From Ilex aquifolium (taxonomy: Eukaryota; Streptophyta; Magnoliopsida; Aquifoliales; Aquifoliaceae), in NCBI GenBank assembly GCA_951799425.1, contig OX637391.1:9992551-10056550 (forward strand): a stretch of 64,000 nt of DNA, read 5' to 3'. A program made the translations under genes and the position numbers. Position 1 is the stretch's first letter. Every line of letters starts with the position of its first letter. Shown here one piece after another: positions 33,550 through 45,863 of this stretch. A model generated the notes under the pieces. The model searched no databases. It was not told the origin of the DNA and worked only from the letters and a program-made list of their open reading frames with translations.

Positions 33550-33667
33550 TTGGAACCATCCCACCACCACTACTACCACCATCACTACTACCACCATCAC
33601 CCCCATTGTTCCACCACCATCACCACTACCACCACCCCCACCACTATTATCATCACCACTACCACTA
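33550..33667. repeat. ACC-type minisatellite, left part
   Basis: A degenerate run of ACC/CCA and CATCAC triplets. Much of it matches the start of the larger array at 35183-35290. Open frames rich in His, Thr or Tyr are products of the repeat. Confidence 0.9.
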
Positions 33668-35182
33668 CCTTTGTGGCGTTCCTCCTTATAATTTGGGTTC
33701 TTGAGACGGGTTCTTCAACGGGTCTAGATTTTAATATAATCTAGGTTCTTGACATGAGTTCTCAATAGGTCTAGATTCTCCATCCATAGACCTGAGTTTG
33801 GCTTTCTGGGGTTGTATTTCCAATATTGTTGTTGAGTCTCAAAGCAAGTCTATTGGGGCTCGCATCATTTGGTATCAGAGCAAGGTTTCCAATCAGGTCA
33901 TATCCTATCCTTTAATTTCTTGCAAAATTGATTCTAGGGCTTCATTGTTCTAGGGTAACAAAAAAAAAAAAAAAAGGGATGCAGAAATTCTTCTTAGGGT
34001 TTTGTGTGGCTGCCAAATTTTTTTTTTCATTCTTCTAGGGTTTGAGTTATTGTTAGGGTTTTGTCAATTGTTTACTATCTAGTTTGTGATCAAATTAGTT
34101 GGAAGAAAAAAAAATTCGTCCAGAAAAAAAAAAAAAGAGAGCAGAAAAAAAAGACGAGAAAATTCAATTTTTTTTTTTGGTAAACTTTCAATGTTTCTGA
34201 TCTTTCTCCTTAAGATGTCGGTGAAGATTCGAGGACGAATCTTTTTGAGGAAAGGGGGAATTATGACAACCAAGGTGGGCCTACTCTTAAAGATCATTTG
34301 CATGTCCAGATGAGCCAATTACAAGATCAAGAGCCAAGAAGATCAAGGAAACAATGCAAAGATTGGTACAATCCACCTGGGATGAAGCTAGCAAGAGCCC
34401 AACACTCAAGATGGGCTTGAAAGAAGGAGAACATGTTAGATAGGGCCTGTTGTTATTTAGGCCTTCAATTTGTTTAAAGGATTTTTATTATTAGTTTAGA
34501 ATAAGTGGGCTTGAGGATGCTTAGTCCACATATGTCTTATTAATTTATTTAAACTCTTATTAGGATTTGTTTCCTTAGTAGATTATAATTTATTTCCTTA
34601 GCAGATTAGGATTTTTTTTTTTAGTAAATTAGGATTTGTTTCCTTAGTAGATTAGGATTTGTTTCCTTAGTAGATTAAGAATTTTAGGAATTTTTCTTGT
34701 AATGACCAGCCAATAAATAGGCGTTCAATCAATGAAAAAGAGGGAGACAATATGGTAGATAGGACCATTTGTTGTTAAGGCTTTCAATTTGTTTAAATAA
34801 TTTTTTATTAGTAGTTTAGAATAAGTGGGTTTGAGGATGCTTAGCCCACATATGTCTTATTATTTTATTTGGAATAGGGTTTAGAATAAGTACTGTAGCA
34901 CGGTACTGTTCATGCTACAGTACCCGTGACACTATTCACTCAAGGACATTTTTGAGAGAAAGGGTCACAAATTTTAGTCTTTAGTTAATCCTATTTAGAA
35001 TATGATTTGTTTTCTTAGTAGATTATGATTTGTTTCCTTAGTAGATTAAGAGATTTATTTCCTTATTAGATTAGGATTTTAGGAATTTTTCTTGGAATGG
35101 TCAGCCTATAAATAGGCGTTCTATCAATGTAAATTAGGAGACAATATATAATGAATTTTGATTGTGAGTTGAGTTGAGTTTA
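33668..35182 (+). mobile_element. Ty3/gypsy remnant in circularly permuted order
   Basis: In order: an LTR tail (33668-33867, ending CTCGCATCA); a primer binding site TGGTATCAGAGC (33870-33881, complementary to initiator Met-tRNA); about 300 bp of degraded internal DNA; a gypsy polyprotein C-terminus (about 34205-34430, with DSRTNLFEE and, in another frame, ITRSRAKKIKE); a purine tract (34418-34431); then an LTR front beginning TGTTAGATAGGGCC at 34434. The LTR front is present twice in tandem (34434-34748 and about 34752-35182). Both LTR pieces stop at the minisatellite, so neither LTR is complete. All internal genes are gone. Confidence 0.65.
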
Positions 35183-35808
35183 CTACTACCACCATCACCC
35201 CCATCGCTCCACCACCATCACCACCCCCACCACTATTATCATCACCACTACCACTACCACTTCCACTATCGCCACCCCAACCACCATCATCACCGCTATC
35301 ACCACCCCCACCCCTTACCACCACCATTGCTGTCGTAACCATACCACTCCTTACCATCACCATCGTTGTCACCCCACCACCACCACCGCCCGACCACCAC
35401 CATCCCCATTACACCCACCACCACCACCGTCATCTCCACCCTACCACCATAGCCACTGTCCTACCACCGTCGCCGCCACCCCATCACCACATCTGCCACA
35501 ACAACCACCACTGCCCCTACTATTACCACCGTCGCCATTACTATTGCCGCCACCCCACCACTACCACCACTCCTACTGCCCGACAACCACCATCCCCACT
35601 ACCCCCACTACCACCATCACCACCATAACCGTCATCTCCACCCCACCACCACCCTACCACCACCGCCGCTGTCCAACCATCACCTCTACCATCACTACTC
35701 CTATCGCCTCACCACCACCTCTCACGACCATCACCACTACCACCACCACTATCATCGCCACCCCACCACCACTATCATCGCTCACTCCCACTATAAACGG
35801 TGTTTAAA
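35183..35808. repeat. ACC-type minisatellite, main array (about 625 bp)
   Basis: Long degenerate array of ACC, CCA and CAT triplets with interspersed GCC/GTC. No fixed long period is visible. The frames on both strands are low-complexity (His/Thr/Pro/Gly) and are not genes. Confidence 0.93.
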
Positions 35809-36335
35809 TTCATTTCTCTCTCTTCTATATTTATGATTTGATTTTATATGTGAATACAAATATATTTATTGTTAATCATTTTTTTTATTACTCTGTGCCT
35901 TCAGACACAGGCAATAACTAGTTCATCTACAGCGAACAACTTTGCTTCAAGAGCATATCCTTGTGTAAAATTTGGGAGGACCTATAGGGATAGTTGAGAG
36001 TAGGAGTGTTAATCGAGACGAGCCTTCTGAGCTTAGTTATCCTTAGGATTGGCTTGTGTTATTCAAGAATTGCTTAAACTCAGCTCGGGCTCGCCTATCG
36101 ACCTCAAAAAATTGTTCAAGCCCGACTTAAACTGAATCGAGTCGAGCTTGAGCAAAAAATGAGCAATTCAAAAAAAATTCAAACCCACAAATTTCAAATA
36201 CCCAATCAAAAAATTTCACAAAAATATACACAAATCTAAGCATAAAATACCTCTAAATCACATCAAAACTACAAACTTAATATATATATACTACTTATAA
36301 ATGTCAGTATTTGTAAAAAAAATTTGATTTCCTAA
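35809..36335. other. Intergenic, fragment of a CGAGCTTGAGC-type repeat
   Basis: 36030-36180 has GAGACGAGCC and TCGAGTCGAGCTTGAGC-type sequence common in plant hAT MITEs; ends are not resolved. No gene. Confidence 0.4.
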
Positions 36336-38487
36336 TGTGAGACCTTTACACGTATTGCATGACATTTTGATAAATGCTAGGGGTTAATGCATAATTTATG
36401 ATAATTTGAGATATTAACTTGGAGGTAAAATTATAGTTATAGAAGTTATGGGAGAAGGGAAAAAATTTGAATGGTAACCCTAGTAGTTGAATTTGTGATA
36501 GAAATGATATTTGGGTGAAAAGTCATATAACGAGATGTATTGAGTATGAGTTTATAAATATTTAAAGTTAAGAGGTATGTGTGTGTAAGAGAAAAAGGTG
36601 TAAGGGACCCGAATGGATTTTAGGGAAATGAATGAGTCATAAGAGACGGGTGTTTCTTATAACTCATACCCTCTATATACATGATATATATATATGTGTG
36701 TGTGTACGTAGCAGTTGTGAGTGTTTAAACGTGAGTTCAAAACAAAGGAAGAGATAGAAATTAAGAAGGGGAGTGAAGTGAGAGAGTTGTGTGAATATGA
36801 GGGAAGGAAACCCGGAGGGGAACTTCGCTCTTTTGGTTCGAATTCGATGTGAAACAAACCAATTTCTTTGGTTTCTTTGATTTTCGTACAGGCTTTGTTG
36901 AAGAATTGGAAAGGAGTAATACTTCTTGGTAAGAAATTTTGTTAATAATTCTTTACATTTGGTTGTTTAAAAACATAGGGAAAAGATTGGGTTTTGGTGT
37001 ATGAAAATTTTGGTTATGGGTATGGTTTTGATCTTGAATTTAGTTTGTGGAATTTTGCATGTTGGGTTTGTAAAAAATATGAAATAATATGTGTTTGGGG
37101 ATTGTAATTGTTGGTATGTATGTTAGAAGTTGTGGGGGTTGAAAGAGAAGGATTTGGATAAAAGATGGTATGAGTAAGAGTTTCTATTAGACTTCTACCA
37201 ATAAGAAGTGATATTCTACCAGTAGAACAACATTCTATAAGAAGTTCTACTGGTAGGTAGAAATGTCCTACAAGTAGAACGATGTTCTGTGAGAAGTTCT
37301 ACCGGTAGAAAATAATGTTCTACTAGTAGAACGATCTTCTGTGAAGTGTTCTACCAGTAGGAATTGATGTTCTACTAGTAGAACGACATTCTGAAAGGAT
37401 TTCTATAGGCAGAAACATGAAATTTTTATCGTTTTGATGTAAAATCTGTAACTTGTTGTCTATTCAACCTCAAACCTTCTATAAATACATCATTAAATCT
37501 AAGAGTTGGATATATTATAGGGGACGAAAGGGGATATTGGGAAAACATCGAGGTTAAGCTCGGTGGTTCACTTATACATGTGTAACATAATATCATTTCT
37601 TTGTAAATGACATTTATATAATTTGTGACGATGAATGTTTGGTGCGGAGATGACGGCGTCAACATTGGATTCACCTAAGGTATTGTAGAGGAAGTAAACT
37701 TTGGTTGATATTTGACTTTAAGGTGGTGAGTGTATTGTCTCATATTGACTGAAAATGAGTTTGAATATTATAAGCTATATATTTATATGTGATTATAGCC
37801 TAATTATGTGTGGAAGGATGTTATGTTGTATGATGATGTTTTAGTTTGAATTGATGAATTATGTGAAAATTGTGTTTTAAACTGTCGAGACTACTGGTTA
37901 TAAGCAGTAACGAAATAATAGTTGAGATTGCCAGGCTTAGACGGTAGCGATAGAATTGCCAAGACTGTTGGGCATAAACAGTAGCGTGGGATTGATGAGA
38001 CTCCCGGGTAGAAACAAGTAGCATTAATTGCTAATGGTTTGTTAGATATTGATATTTAATCCTATTATGTAGAATGTGTTGTTATTGTGCCGTGCTTGAG
38101 TGTTTTTCTTTCTATATGTTTCAAATATACTCACTGAGCATGTGATTTTGCTCACCTCTTCACAGTTCCTTATTTTCAGGACTCAAGGGATGTTGAAGGT
38201 GATCCACTAGATGGTCTAGTTTGACGTAGAGGAGTTATTGTCTGAATGTACAAAATAATATGTAACATAATTGTATATGATTTTTTGTTGTCTTATCTAG
38301 AAAATAAAAAGGTATGGTGCCCTAGTTTGTTGTAATAATGTGCTTTGTAAATATCAATTTTAATGCTATGGGTAAAGAGTTAATCTTATTATTTTACAGA
38401 TTAGTTACTTTGATTTAATTGTGGATTAAAGGTTAATGGGCTTGGAATTATCCACACCTTATCCCTCTGCCGAGATGGGGTGTGATA
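36336..38487 (+). mobile_element. Solo LTR of a Ty3/gypsy element, about 2.15 kb
   Basis: Starts TGTGAGACC and ends GGGGTGTGATA, the same terminal style as the LTR at 55574-59661. It is flanked by CCTAA (36331-36335) and CTTAA (38488-38492), a 4-of-5 match. No coding region or primer binding site adjoins, so it looks like a solo LTR. It contains a hairpin array at about 37180-37410. Orientation is inferred from the TGTGAGACC end. Confidence 0.65.
37180..37410. repeat. Array of palindromic TTCTACYRGTAGAA units
   Basis: About ten copies of half-sites TTCTAC and GTAGAA are arranged as palindromes such as TTCTACCGGTAGAA and TTCTACTAGTAGAA, spaced by ACGATGTTCTGTGAGAAG-like spacers. Each palindrome could form a short hairpin. 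Confidence 0.85.
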
Positions 38488-38492
38488 CTTAA

Positions 38493-39469
38493 TTTATTCC
38501 TAATTATTACCATAAAGTTGATTATATATATCCTTATTAATTTCATTATTTTTTCTTCCATGTCCTTTTATCCTATACATCTAATTTAAATCAAAACTCT
38601 TCTTATCTGCTAGCATTAGATCTCTAACTGTTTACTTATTCTTATAGCATTAGTTTTTTAATTACAATTGTAATTATGATATGAGAACTTCAATCACTAT
38701 ATAATATACGTACATAAATAGTTTGATTCAAAATTTTATTAACATATAGTTATCAGATTTGATTCTACGGTCAAATATATGTCATATTTAATTTTTAAGT
38801 ATGCAACAATATCATAATATTAATATAAACAATAGTAAATCTATAATATAATTAAATGTGCAAATATTCAAAAATGATAATTTTTAAGTTTCACTATAAA
38901 CAACAAATGAAATATCTAATAGGGCTAGAGAAATACCTAAATAAAAGACAGATTATGTACTCCAAGAGAGTCTAAGAAAGGTATAATAGATCAATAATTA
39001 AATTTAGTAATAATTAAAATAAGAATTAATTATTTGACATATAATTTATAATTTAATTTATTTTTTATAAAAAATATATTATTTAAATATGTCCATATTC
39101 AATGCACACCGTGAATTGCTAGTATATACAAGTGTAAGTGTGTGTGTGTGTATATACAGTGATAGCTGGTAATAGAGATCAATAATCCATCACCTAGTTA
39201 GACATGCTCGTTTCACCGATATTTTGGACGTATTGTAGGAATGGACATTTAATTTTTTTTAAGGGTAAAAATTATTGTTAGTCCCTAAATTTTGTATTCG
39301 ATTTTAATTTGGTCCATAAATTTTCAATTGTCTTGATTTAGTCTCTCAATTATCAATTTCATTCTAATTAAATCTTGTCATCAATTTTCATCATTAGTTT
39401 AACTAGAGACTATTTCAATCTGATCTATTTCAACATTGATCTAAAATTAATAATTGAGAAACTAATGAG
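38493..39469. other. Intergenic, no gene recognised
   Basis: Very AT-rich. A short (GT)n run lies near 39136-39150. 39250-39470 has TAGTCCCTAAATTTT-type sequence typical of degraded plant MITEs, without clear ends. Confidence 0.4.
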
Positions 39470-40335
39470 ATGCTGTTTGGACAGTAATTTTCAAAATCAA
39501 TTTTTCAAAAAAAGTGAGAATTGAGAACAAAAACTAGAGAACATCTAAATGATATTTTCTGAGTTTTTAAGCCAAAATAGAAAACAAGGGAAATAACTCA
39601 ACTCTTTAATGAGGTCTCCCATTTGAATCCTCTTAGCAGCAAACTAGTCAAAGTATAAATTTTTTTTTTTTTTTTATCCTTCCTCTCTCCCTAACTCTCT
39701 CTATCTGGCTATCTCTCTCCACTTTGCCTCTCAAACAGAACGATCACAGACACACACACACAGCCAGCGTGCCAGTGTCTTCTCCGGCAACAGAAGATCA
39801 TCTTCTCTGTCGACTAAGGGCTCTCCGACGACTGAGAAATTCAGATCTAGCTTCTTTTTTTTTTTTTAGGTCTGAGTATTTTTTTAGATCTGAGTTTTAT
39901 TTTTTTTAGATCTTGGTCTTTTCTGGCGATTGAAGTTCATATTCTCCGTTGACTTAGGGCTCTTCGACAACTGAGAGCTTTAGATCTAGGTTTTTTTTTC
40001 TAGATCTTGGTATTTTTTTAGATTTAATTTTTATTTTTTTTAGATCTGGGTCTTCTTCGGCGAAAAGGTTCTTCTCCGACAACTAGGTTCATCTTCTCCG
40101 TCGTGTATCAGAAGTTATATGTTGGATCTTGAATTTTGGGTTTGTCTTTTTCGTTGTGTAACAGTTTAGCCAATTTTGGATTCAAATTTGCCCTTTTTTT
40201 TTTTTTTTTTTTTTGCATTTTATCAAGTTTAATATATTAAAATATTTTTATATGAAACCATCAATCCAAACAGGTTACAATGTTTTCTATTTTGTAAAAC
40301 TGTTTTGGGAATCATCTAACCAAACAAGTTCTAAG
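39470..40335. mobile_element. Possible MITE/MULE with leader-like CT-rich interior
   Basis: Left GATGCTGTTTGGACAG and right CTAACCAAACAAGTTC are imperfect inverted ends. The interior has a CT-rich stretch with TCTTCTCCGGCAACAG and several AGATCTGGGT/AGATCTTGGT repeats (39840-40050). It resembles an untranslated leader but has no long frame. I found no clean target duplication. Confidence 0.4.
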
Positions 40336-40587
40336 TATTCGAGATCTACTCTACAGGTGTAGGTTCAATGGAGCCCTACCTTGAAGAGCTTCATTATTAC
40401 ACAAAAAAAAAAAAAAAAATACTAGTAGTTGTTGCTTAATTAAGATGAAGTGTTTCCACATGTTGAGAAAATCTTTAGAAGGACACTGCAATTTGAACTA
40501 AACCACCATTTGTACAAACACTCGTACCAATCAAAACATTACCAATAAATTTTAAATTTGAACAAAGTTACAAGAAGTTAAAAACAA

Positions 40588-40807
40588 AGGTAAATCTCAT
40601 AAATATCCCATGAACTATGGCCTTTGTGAAAAATTACTCCCTGAACTTTTAATTTTTCTAATTTACTCCCTAAATTATGTAATTTATTTCAATTGACCCC
40701 TTCCATTAAAATTAATCGATAAATGAGACAAATTCCGTTAAGAGTAAATGTTAATAAGACATATTTCGTTAAGATTAACTGTCAATTGGTATTTATGTGA
40801 TTTACCC
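40588..40807. mobile_element. Short MITE
   Basis: Left AGGTAAATCTCATAAATATCC and right GGTATTTATGTGATTTACCC are inverted. Candidate duplications TAAAAACAA (40579-40587) and TAAAAGCAT (40808-40816) match at 7 of 9 positions. Confidence 0.5.
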
Positions 40808-40816
40808 TAAAAGCAT

Positions 40817-41430
40817 TTTTATATAAAAAAACAACTTCCATACAAAGAACTATTTCACATCCAGGGGCTGAGCCAATAATATCTATAAGGAGGGCAAAAT
40901 TTTTATTTAACAGAAACAAAATTTGAATAAAAAGACACAAAATAATTTATTTTGTATTTCAATAAAATACAACGTTCTTTAAAATCTCTAAAATTTTATA
41001 TATCAATTAAATATAAATTAATTTTTCACTAATTTTCTATCAATGCGCATAATCACAAGTCCGTAGTAAAATCATTATTTATTTGTTTGCAAATTTTAGT
41101 TGAAATTATTATCAATCTTATAGAGAAATTCCCTATTTGAAATAGATTGAAATACAATCATATTTTATTGGGTTATAGATTACTATTACTAAAAAAAAGT
41201 AAATGAAAACTAAAAATTATTCTTAAAAAGTAATGAACATTGTTTTAGATAAAGATAAATATTATCTTTTGATCAATATATAAATAGATTAGAATAGTTA
41301 CATCTGATTTACTCAAACAAAAAATAAAATATTTATTTAGAAAGTTAGTGGACCACTAAATTATTGAAAAAGAGAAAACTAGAACCATGATTAAATTTTT
41401 AAAAATTTCGGAAGAATAAAAATAATGTAT
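40817..41430. other. Intergenic, no gene recognised
   Basis: AT-rich sequence without recognisable features. Confidence 0.4.
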
Positions 41431-41439
41431 TAAATAATT

Positions 41440-42451
41440 GGGAGAATTACACCCAGATCCCCTGAGGTTTGTCACTTAATCACTCAGACCCCCTAAAATT
41501 TGAAATATTACACGCAGACCCCCTGAAGTTTGTATACGTGTAACACTTAAACCCTTACTGTAAATATATCCATTAATAAATTACACTTAGACTTTTTTGA
41601 AGTTTGTAGGTATATAATGCTTAGACCCCTTAAGTTTAAAATATTATACTTAGATAAAAAATACTCCAATCAAAGATAAAATATCAAATATTTTAAATTT
41701 TACGACCAAAATTCATGTTCTATTGTATCATTTATTAAAATAAAATTAAGAATAAAAATTTAATTTTTTCTTAAAAATCGTAATTAATATACAATTATAT
41801 TATCTATTGAAATAAAACTAAAAAATCAAACAAGGGGTCTAAGTCATTCATAATAGAACATAAATTTTACATTCAGAATTCATGTTCTATTATGTCATTT
41901 ATTGATATAAAATCAAAAATAAAAATCTAGTTTAAAAAAAAATCATAGTTAGTATATAATTATACTATCTATTAGAATAAAAGTAAAAAATTAAATAAGA
42001 GGTCAAACTGTAATAAACACAATATCTTTTAGTTTTAATTGAGATAGGTTGGTATTTTAATTTGGTCGTTTAAACGACCAAATTAAATTCCAATAGACAA
42101 TATATGTATATTAATTACTTTTTTTTAAGAAAAAAATTGAATTTTTATTTTTGATTTTATTTCAATAAAATATATAATAGAACATGAATTTCAATTGTAA
42201 AATTTAAAATATTTGATATTTTATCTTTGATTGATGTATTTTTGGTCTAAATATAATATTTTAAACTTAAGGGGTCTAAGTAATATATGTTTACAAACTT
42301 TAAAGGGTCTGAGTGTAATTTATGAAGGATATATTTACATAAGGAGTGTTACGCGTGTATAAACTTTAGGGGGTTTGTGTGTAATATTTCAAATGTCAGG
42401 GGTCTGAGTGATTAAGTGACAAATCTCAAGGGGTCTGAGTGTAATTCTCCC
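41440..42451. mobile_element. Mutator-type MITE, 1,012 bp, long TIRs
   Basis: Ends GGGAGAATTACACCCAGA and GTGTAATTCTCCC head inverted repeats of well over 200 bp. These contain repeated CACTCAGACCCCCT and AGGGGGTCTGAGTG blocks. The exact 9-bp duplication TAAATAATT flanks it (41431-41439 and 42452-42460). No coding capacity. Confidence 0.9.
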
Positions 42452-42728
42452 TAAATAATTTTATGGCCACCTTGGTCTCCATGTGGGTCCGCCCCTGGTC
42501 GTATCGTTCTTAGTCCCCACACCACTAACTACCATATGCCATCCAAGAAGTTATATATACCATCCCAACTTTCATTGTTTCTTTCATTTTCAGAGTTGAA
42601 TGCATACATCAATTATATATATATAACTTCAGAGTTGATAGTGAGCAGGCTATAAGTTAGTAACATCAACGAACCAAAGTGAACATATTTGGACCAATAA
42701 ACAAACAACTCATGACAAAATTATGTGA

Positions 42729-42770
<42 letters not shown>
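42729..42770. repeat. (AT)n(AG)n microsatellite
   Basis: An AT dinucleotide run passes directly into an AG run of about 13 units. Confidence 0.95.
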
Positions 42771-44239
42771 TTACATATGTACGTAGAAAAAGTTCAGTTC
42801 ACCACAATCCCAATTTACCTTCAGAAGAGAAACATGTCGCTTAAACTCCATAAAAGTGCCTTTGGCTTAAATGAATGAGAGCACTTCCAAACAAATGGTG
42901 CAAATGAATTCTAGTCAGAGTGAGATCTTCTCTAATATATATATTTTTTAATTTTTAATTTTTGGCACATTATCCTCTATTTATTTTAGTAGGACTCATT
43001 GTATATAAATAGATCACTCACTTATTAATGGGGGATGAAGCGTCAAGAAGAAAATAAAGAAAAAGTGTACTGGTGAAGATTTGAATCCTAATCAAGTATT
43101 AGGAGTTTTTTAGAAGGAATACAAATGAAATTTACCGTGAATGGTGTATTGAATACATAATTGTTATTTAATTTTTCAGTAAAATTATAATCTTTTTTTA
43201 TTTTGTTAGAATAAATTAAAAATTCAAAAAAATTTTATAGATGTTGATATTTTATAGTATGATAAACAAAATAGATATTGGACCTCGTTGTCAAGAATCT
43301 TTTTTTTTTTTTTTTCTTTCAAGAGTAGTATTAGAGTCAAAAAGGTATCACTTGGTGTTGAGTCAGCATTATCGGTTCAAATCTGATACTGGTGAGATCT
43401 GGGGCCAGTTTTATGCCAATTATGATGTGGTGTCCCACAAGTCATTGACTATTGGGCATTTTGTGCCAATATGGTGGAAGATAGGACCAAGCATTGCGAG
43501 GGCTAAGTTGGGCTTGTAGGACATGAACCCCTGGATTTGGGCTGACCAAGTGACGATTAGGGCCAACCCGTAAGCTCTTGATAGGGGAAGACTAGGTGAC
43601 ATCTGAAGAACGATTAAAACTGTGCTTACTACTTGTATTCTAAAAGTCGAAACTATTTGTTGACTCTATTAATTATTTTTATTGATTTAATTACAAATTT
43701 TAATATTTATTGAGACTCATTATCTATTCAATAATTCTGATTAATGGAGTCAACAAATAGTGTCAATTTTTAGATTTCAAATAATATTTTCATTTGAAAT
43801 ATGTACGTTGGGCTTATGTTGATGTATTGGCGAAACCCTATAGGCTTGTTTCGTATTTCGGATATATGTTGGGCTCACGTTGATGGAATCGCAATCCTAT
43901 GGGCATGTCTCTTGAGTCTAAAAAACTCATCTAATAATATTACAGATATTCTTATCTTATAAAAATAAAACAACAGTTAAAATTGATCTAATTTTCATCT
44001 ACGTTAATTTAATGATAAAAAATTCATTCTAAATTTTTTTCTTGCTAAAAAAATATTATTTTTCACGATTCTCAATGTCAGATAACTCAAGTAATATGCC
44101 CCTACCTCTCTATTCTCTCTTCCTTATCCTTATCTTATTTTTTTATTCGCTTTAATTTTAAATTACATAATTAAATTATTATTTAAAATAAAAAATATTT
44201 GCATGATTGATAGTCAATTTTTAGTATTATAAAGTGTAT
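42771..44239. other. Intergenic, no gene recognised
   Basis: AT-rich except 43240-43600, which is more GC-balanced. That part has GGTTCAAATCTGATAC and a GTGGTGTCCCACAAG stretch and is probably a degraded repeat; I could not assign a class. Confidence 0.4.
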
Positions 44240-44458
44240 TTTTTTTTATCTTGAAGATATAAAAGTTTATTCAAGTAGGAAAGTGTTGATTACAGTCAGA
44301 CACAAAAAAAAAGTCTTAAACTCTAACGGGGGACAGCTGACCTAATTCACAACAATAGAATCGGATAGTGTCGCTGCAGCCACTCAATGAGCTGCTCTAT
44401 TAAAGGCTCTTGGCTTGTGAGAAAACCTAAGTTGTAGGTGTCCAGCATAAGCTCTAAT

Positions 44459-45863
44459 CAAGGATCGAAATATCGTTTCGAAGTACCGTTTCGGTCAGCT
44501 CAAAAACGGAAACTTTTTGGAATCGCAGAAAAAATATGGAAATACGTCGAAACATGTAGAAATACAAATACAATCCATTTATTTATAAATATAAGCTAAA
44601 TAATTGATTAATTTAACATATTTATTCGGTTAACATCCATTTATATAAGAATAAATTTAAATTGAGGGGACAAAAAAGTTTGACATGTGGTGGAAATCAT
44701 TTAAATTAGAATATTTTTCAATTAATAATACAATTTTATTATAATATAGAGTTAATTGTACTAGAGGTCCCCAAAATATGAAATTTGTCTCATTTTGGTC
44801 CTCAATATTTCAATTGCATCATTTTAGTCCATAAACTATTGAATACGTTTCTATATGGTCCCTCAAGCAGACAACGTCTAGATTGCCAACGTTTTTTTAT
44901 CATAAATTTGTCACGCGATACTTAAATATGGACCAAAAAATAATTTGAATAACTCTTGACCAAATTTATACTCAAATTTTAGTTAAATAGCTATCTAAAT
45001 TGTACAGTTTTGATCATGAACTATCCAAATTTTGGTCAAAAGCTACCCATATTACCATTTTTTTGTCAAGAGCTACCCAAATTTTGTTTAAGAGCTATCA
45101 AAATTATTTTTTGTTCATATTTAAGTATTACGTGACAAGTTTATGATAAAAAATCGTTAGCAATCTGGACGTTGTCTGTTTAAAGGACTATATAGAAACA
45201 TATTCAATAATTCAGGGACCAAAATGATACAATTGAAACATTGTGGACCAAAATGAGATAAATCTCATACTTTGGGGACCTCCAGTGCAATTAACCCTAT
45301 AATATAATTTACTAATTAATAATACTAAGTGCAATATATTATTATAATACTAATTTGTGCAACATATTATTATAATACTAATTTATTAATTTAAATTGTG
45401 TCTTCAAATTAATAAAAAATATTATTTCATTAATATTAAAATCATTGCGTACACACTGATTAAAACAGATAAATACTTAATTCTAGATATTTAACAAATA
45501 AGTTATAATTAATAAAATAACTTTGCAGTTATTTAATATGTCAATTTAACAAATAATAATAACATAAAAGAATAATTATAAAAAGGAAAAAAATAATAAT
45601 GAAGGGTATCAAATTAAATTAATGGTAGTTATGTATAGTTAAAAGTAAAAAATTATAATGCAGTGGAGTATTAAATATAATTGTTCATACTTATAACAAA
45701 AAAAAAATATAAAAGGCAGCACAGTCATGTTTCGACCAAAACAGTTCGACACAGTGACGTTTCGACCGAAACTTTGGAATTTTGGGATTCAACTCATGTT
45801 TCGAGTCGGTGTGTTGAAATTCCGAAACGTTTCGGACGTTTCGACACGACATTTTGATCATTG
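44459..45863. mobile_element. hAT-type element nested in the LINE, 1,405 bp
   Basis: Ends CAAGGATCGAAATATCG and, inverted, CAATGATCAAAATGTCG, flanked by the exact 8-bp duplication GCTCTAAT (44451-44458 and 45864-45871). Subterminal CGTTTCG/CGAAACG blocks occur at both sides. No transposase. It carries a MULE MITE at 44749-45297. Confidence 0.92.
44749..45297. mobile_element. Mutator-type MITE nested in the hAT element, 549 bp
   Basis: Ends GAGTTAATTGTACTAGAGG and CCTCCAGTGCAATTAACCC are inverted, within arms of roughly 200 bp. The exact 9-bp duplication TATAATATA (44740-44748 and 45298-45306) flanks it. Confidence 0.92.

Noticed and set aside
33550-33744. His/Tyr/Thr-rich frame in the ACC array
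   Set aside because: Produced by the triplet repeat; the same holds for 35124-35372 and 35544-35807.
37180-37410. CRISPR-like array
   Set aside because: Units are palindromes of uneven spacing within an LTR in a plant genome; spacers are not unique.
43241-43519. 92-codon + strand frame
   Set aside because: A poly-T run encodes the FFFFF part; the rest looks like a degraded repeat without domain or splice support.
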